Shown piece by piece: positions 44,321 to 46,287 of a stretch of DNA of 46,287 nucleotides. Each line of letters opens with the position of its first letter. The stretch's first letter is position 1. Made by a program: the position numbers and the translations under genes. Source of the DNA: Neobacillus thermocopriae. Its GTDB lineage: Bacteria; Bacillota; Bacilli; Bacillales; Cytobacillaceae. The notes under the pieces were generated by a model. That model did no database searches, was not told where the DNA came from, and saw nothing but the letters and a program-made list of their open reading frames with translations. Where the stretch lies: positions 1-46,287 of the forward strand of contig NZ_JAAIUV010000025.1 in NCBI RefSeq assembly GCF_010975035.1, in the 5' to 3' direction.

Positions 44321-45277
44321 ATGAAAAAGGTCGTATTGTTAACAACGGGTGGAACAATAGCAAGTAAGACAAATAAAGATTCTGGAAAATTAGCATCAGG
44401 AGCCTTAACTGGTGAAGAACTTGCAGCAATGTGTCAATTACCTGAAGATATAGAATTAATTATAGAATCTGTATTTCAGAAGGCTAGTATCCATATTACA
44501 TTTGACGATCTACTTATTTTAAAAAAGAAAATTGAGGATTATTTTCAGGATGAAACCGTATCTGGTGTGGTCATAACACATGGAACAGATACGATGGAAG
44601 AAACTGCCTATTTTCTTGATTTAACAATCAATGATGCTAGACCTGTAGTTGTAACAGGTTCACAGCGTTCTCCTGAAGATTTGGGCAGTGATGTTTATAT
44701 CAATTTACGACATGCAATTTATTCCGCTTGTTCAAAAGATTTACATCACGCAGGTACAGTGGTTGTGTTTAATGAAAGGATTTTTGCAGCCAGATATGTA
44801 AAAAAAGAACACGCATCCAATATTCAGGGATTTAATGCTTTTGGTTTCGGTTATCTTGGAATTATAGATAATGATGAAGTTCATGTTTTTCAGAAACCAA
44901 TTAAACGGGAATATTATCAAATTACCTCACCTATACCTAAAGTTGATATTATTAAATGTTATATTGGTGCAGATGGAAAATTTATTAAAGCTGCACGGGA
45001 AGCTGGTGTTAAAGGAATCATTCTTGAAGGCGTAGGACGTGGACAGGTTGCTCCTGAAATGATGACAGAAATCGAAAGGGCTATTTCAGAAGGAATTAAA
45101 TTGGTCATAACTACTAGTGCCGAGGAAGGTGCTGTTTATACTACTTATGATTATAAAGGTAGCGCCTATGACTTATATAAAAAAGGTGTTATTCTCGGTA
45201 GTGATAATGATTCAAAAAAGGCGAGAATCAAATTAGCTGTAGCATTGGCAAGTGGTTTAGATGATATAAAATTCTAA
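44321..45277 (+). CDS. ansA: L-asparaginase
   Basis: A 318-residue asparaginase. The first active-site motif is LLTTGGTIASKTNKDSGKLA (Thr12 region) and the second VVITHGTDTMEETAYFLDL, near residue 85-100, with the nucleophile-activating Thr-Asp. ILEGVGRGQVAPEM near 225 and TSAEEGAVYTTYDY complete the family pattern. It converts asparagine to aspartate and ammonia. AAAAGGGGG lies in the end of ypdA. There is no signal peptide, so it acts in the cytoplasm. The ansB partner of B. subtilis is not beside it. Confidence 0.92.
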   Translation: MKKVVLLTTGGTIASKTNKDSGKLASGALTGEELAAMCQLPEDIELIIESVFQKASIHITFDDLLILKKKIEDYFQDETVSGVVITHGTDTMEETAYFLDLTINDARPVVVTGSQRSPEDLGSDVYINLRHAIYSACSKDLHHAGTVVVFNERIFAARYVKKEHASNIQGFNAFGFGYLGIIDNDEVHVFQKPIKREYYQITSPIPKVDIIKCYIGADGKFIKAAREAGVKGIILEGVGRGQVAPEMMTEIERAISEGIKLVITTSAEEGAVYTTYDYKGSAYDLYKKGVILGSDNDSKKARIKLAVALASGLDDIKF

Positions 45278-45303
45278 TCTATTATTTCCAAAAAAATTAC
45301 AAC

Positions 45304-45326
45304 TGACAGAAAAAATCTGTCATTTT
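45304..45326 (+). terminator. terminator after ansA
   Basis: TGACAGA pairs with TCTGTCA around AAAAA, followed by TTTT. Confidence 0.75.
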
Positions 45327-45381
45327 CATTATCTCTCTTCCATGTTACGATAGAGTAAACAGATTTGAAAAGAGGTTCAAC

Positions 45382-46071
45382 ATGCTGGGGATATTATCAG
45401 CTGGGGTTGCTCCTGGTTTAGCATTATTAAGTTATTTTTATTTAAAAGATGAATATGAACCCGAGCCGATTTCTTTTGTATTGCGGACATTTTTATACGG
45501 GGCATTATTGGTGTTTCCAATCATGTTTATCCAGCATGTGATAGACACGGAGCATTTAATAAAGTCCCAGATCCTTGAAGCATTCTTAAGTACAAGTCTG
45601 CTTGAGGAGTTTTTTAAATGGTTTATCCTATTTTATGTCGTTTATCAGCATGTTGAATTTGATGAGCCATTTGATGGAATTGTCTATGGAGTTTCTGTAT
45701 CATTAGGTTTTGCTACTGTTGAAAATATTTTTTATTTAATTGCAAATGGGATACAACACGCCATTGCTCGAGCATTATTACCTGTTTCAAGCCATGCATT
45801 ATTTGGAGTTATTATGGGCTTTTATATTGGAAAAGCTAAATTTACTGATAGAAATAAATCATTATGGGTGATTCTTTCGCTGTTTTTACCATTTATCTTG
45901 CATGGTTCCTATGACTATATCATGCTTTCTTTAAAACAATGGCTATTTTATATTTTCCCTTTTATGCTTTTCTTGTGGTGGTTAGGACTTCGAAAAGTAA
46001 AGAAGGCAAAAATTCTTAGCGCTAATCATTTTAAAAAACAATACACGATCCAAAAAACCCTTCATTCATAA
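45382..46071 (+). CDS. prsW: intramembrane protease PrsW
   Basis: A 229-residue polytopic membrane protease with about seven spans. The glutamate pair in [12 protein letters not shown] near residue 75 and histidines in [14 protein letters not shown] near 137 and [10 protein letters not shown] near 175 are the PrsW active-site signatures. In B. subtilis PrsW makes the first cut in the anti-sigma factor RsiW, releasing sigma-W during envelope stress. GAAAAGAGGTTC precedes the ATG. In B. subtilis sleB and ypeB follow; here an IS begins eight bases after the stop codon. Confidence 0.94.
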   Translation: MLGILSAGVAPGLALLSYFYLKDEYEPEPISFVLRTFLYGALLVFPIMFIQHVIDTEHLIKSQILEAFLSTSLLEEFFKWFILFYVVYQHVEFDEPFDGIVYGVSVSLGFATVENIFYLIANGIQHAIARALLPVSSHALFGVIMGFYIGKAKFTDRNKSLWVILSLFLPFILHGSYDYIMLSLKQWLFYIFPFMLFLWWLGLRKVKKAKILSANHFKKQYTIQKTLHS

Positions 46072-46080
46072 TGAAGGGTT
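46056..46080. terminator. terminator hairpin after prsW, at the IS junction
   Basis: AACCCTTCATT pairs perfectly (11 bp) with AATGAAGGGTT around CAT, overlapping the prsW stop. On the minus strand a T6 run follows; on the plus strand the expected T run is replaced by the IS end. Confidence 0.8.
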
Positions 46081-46287
46081 CAGATTGTAGACAAAAGGCA
46101 TTCCGAATAAGCTTAATTCGAAATGCCTTTTCAAATTTTAAGCAATTTGTGGTCTATATAAACTTTAATTTGACCCCTACGGGGTCAATTATTATACCAT
46201 TTTTGGACTAGTCCAAGTCCAGTTTGCCAGTTTCTTTAAATTCATTGCAGCAAAAGTAAGCATCGCCTGCATGGACAATTTTTTAAG
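46079..46287 (-). mobile_element. IS1182-type insertion sequence, partial (3' end of element)
   Basis: Begins at TTCAGATTGTAGACAAAA, which matches the inverted end of the left IS at 16 of 18 bases. Inside lie a 16-bp hairpin with one mismatch (46093-46131) that would terminate the transposase transcript, and a second hairpin, TTGACCCC/GGGGTCAA, at about 46170-46188. The rest of the element lies beyond the window. Confidence 0.75.
46192..46287 (-). CDS. IS1182-family transposase, C-terminal end
   Basis: A minus-strand frame enters at the window edge and ends at TAA 46194-46192. The 31 visible residues include SMQAMLTFAAMNLKKLANW, the typical end of IS1182-type transposases. Same orientation as the N-terminal fragment at 1-478, and so probably another copy of the same or a near-identical IS. 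Only the end of the gene is visible. Confidence 0.75.
   Translation of the reverse strand, partial: LKKLSMQAMLTFAAMNLKKLANWTWTSPKMV

Overview
The window is a stretch of chromosome from an endospore-forming, low-GC member of the Bacillaceae (Bacillus or a close genus such as Neobacillus; the species cannot be fixed from sequence alone). The evidence is gene order: spoIIM-fur-yqzK-xerD-deoB-punA-pdp-dacF-spoIIAA-spoIIAB-sigF-spoVA-lysA, then ypuA, ribT, ypuF, scpA-scpB, ypuI, dacB-spmA-spmB, rluB, resABCDE, sigX-rsiX, ribU, fer, ypbB-recQ-ypbD-ypbE-ypbF, mecB, gudB, ypdA, ansA and prsW. This follows the Bacillus subtilis backbone closely. No tRNA, rRNA, CRISPR array, prophage or plasmid functions were seen.

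Both ends of the window lie inside IS1182-type insertion sequences in the same (minus) orientation: the transposase N-terminus at 1-478 and a transposase C-terminus at 46192-46287. Each IS end sits directly at the foot of a terminator hairpin. The left IS lies upstream of spoIIM; the right one lies just after prsW.

Region 1 (0.8-7 kb) holds spoIIM (engulfment), fur (iron regulator with a PerR-box-like site), xerD (dimer resolution) and a nucleoside-catabolism operon deoB-punA-pdp with a perfect CcpA cre site upstream. Region 2 (7-13.2 kb) is forespore control. dacF has a sigma-F promoter. spoIIAA-spoIIAB-sigF has a sigma-H promoter with Spo0A-box matches. The spoVA operon has a consensus sigma-G promoter but contains only spoVAA, spoVAB, spoVAEa and spoVAF: the usual spoVAC, spoVAD and spoVAEb are missing between AB and AEa. 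Region 3 (13.4-24 kb) has lysine synthesis, an ECF-promoter-driven envelope gene (ypuA), a 32-residue membrane peptide gene with its own terminator, an orphan ribT without the rib operon, condensin partners scpA-scpB, superoxide dismutase, and the spore-cortex operon dacB-spmA-spmB behind a sigma-E promoter.

Region 4 (24-34.5 kb) is respiration and envelope signalling: cytochrome c maturation (resABC), the ResDE two-component system, sigX-rsiX behind an autoregulatory ECF promoter, a secreted M23/LysM peptidase, and a riboflavin transporter under an FMN riboswitch. Region 5 (34.5-46.1 kb) has ferredoxin, the ypb-recQ cluster, a cotJABC spore-coat operon on the minus strand within the ypb-mecB interval, the ClpC adaptor mecB, glutamate dehydrogenase, the bacillithiol-disulfide reductase ypdA, asparaginase and prsW.

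No wholly new multigene system is evident. The strongest unusual points are the shortened spoVA operon, the IS-terminator junctions, the missing rib genes, the unannotated small membrane gene, and a decayed insert-like segment between resE and sigX.
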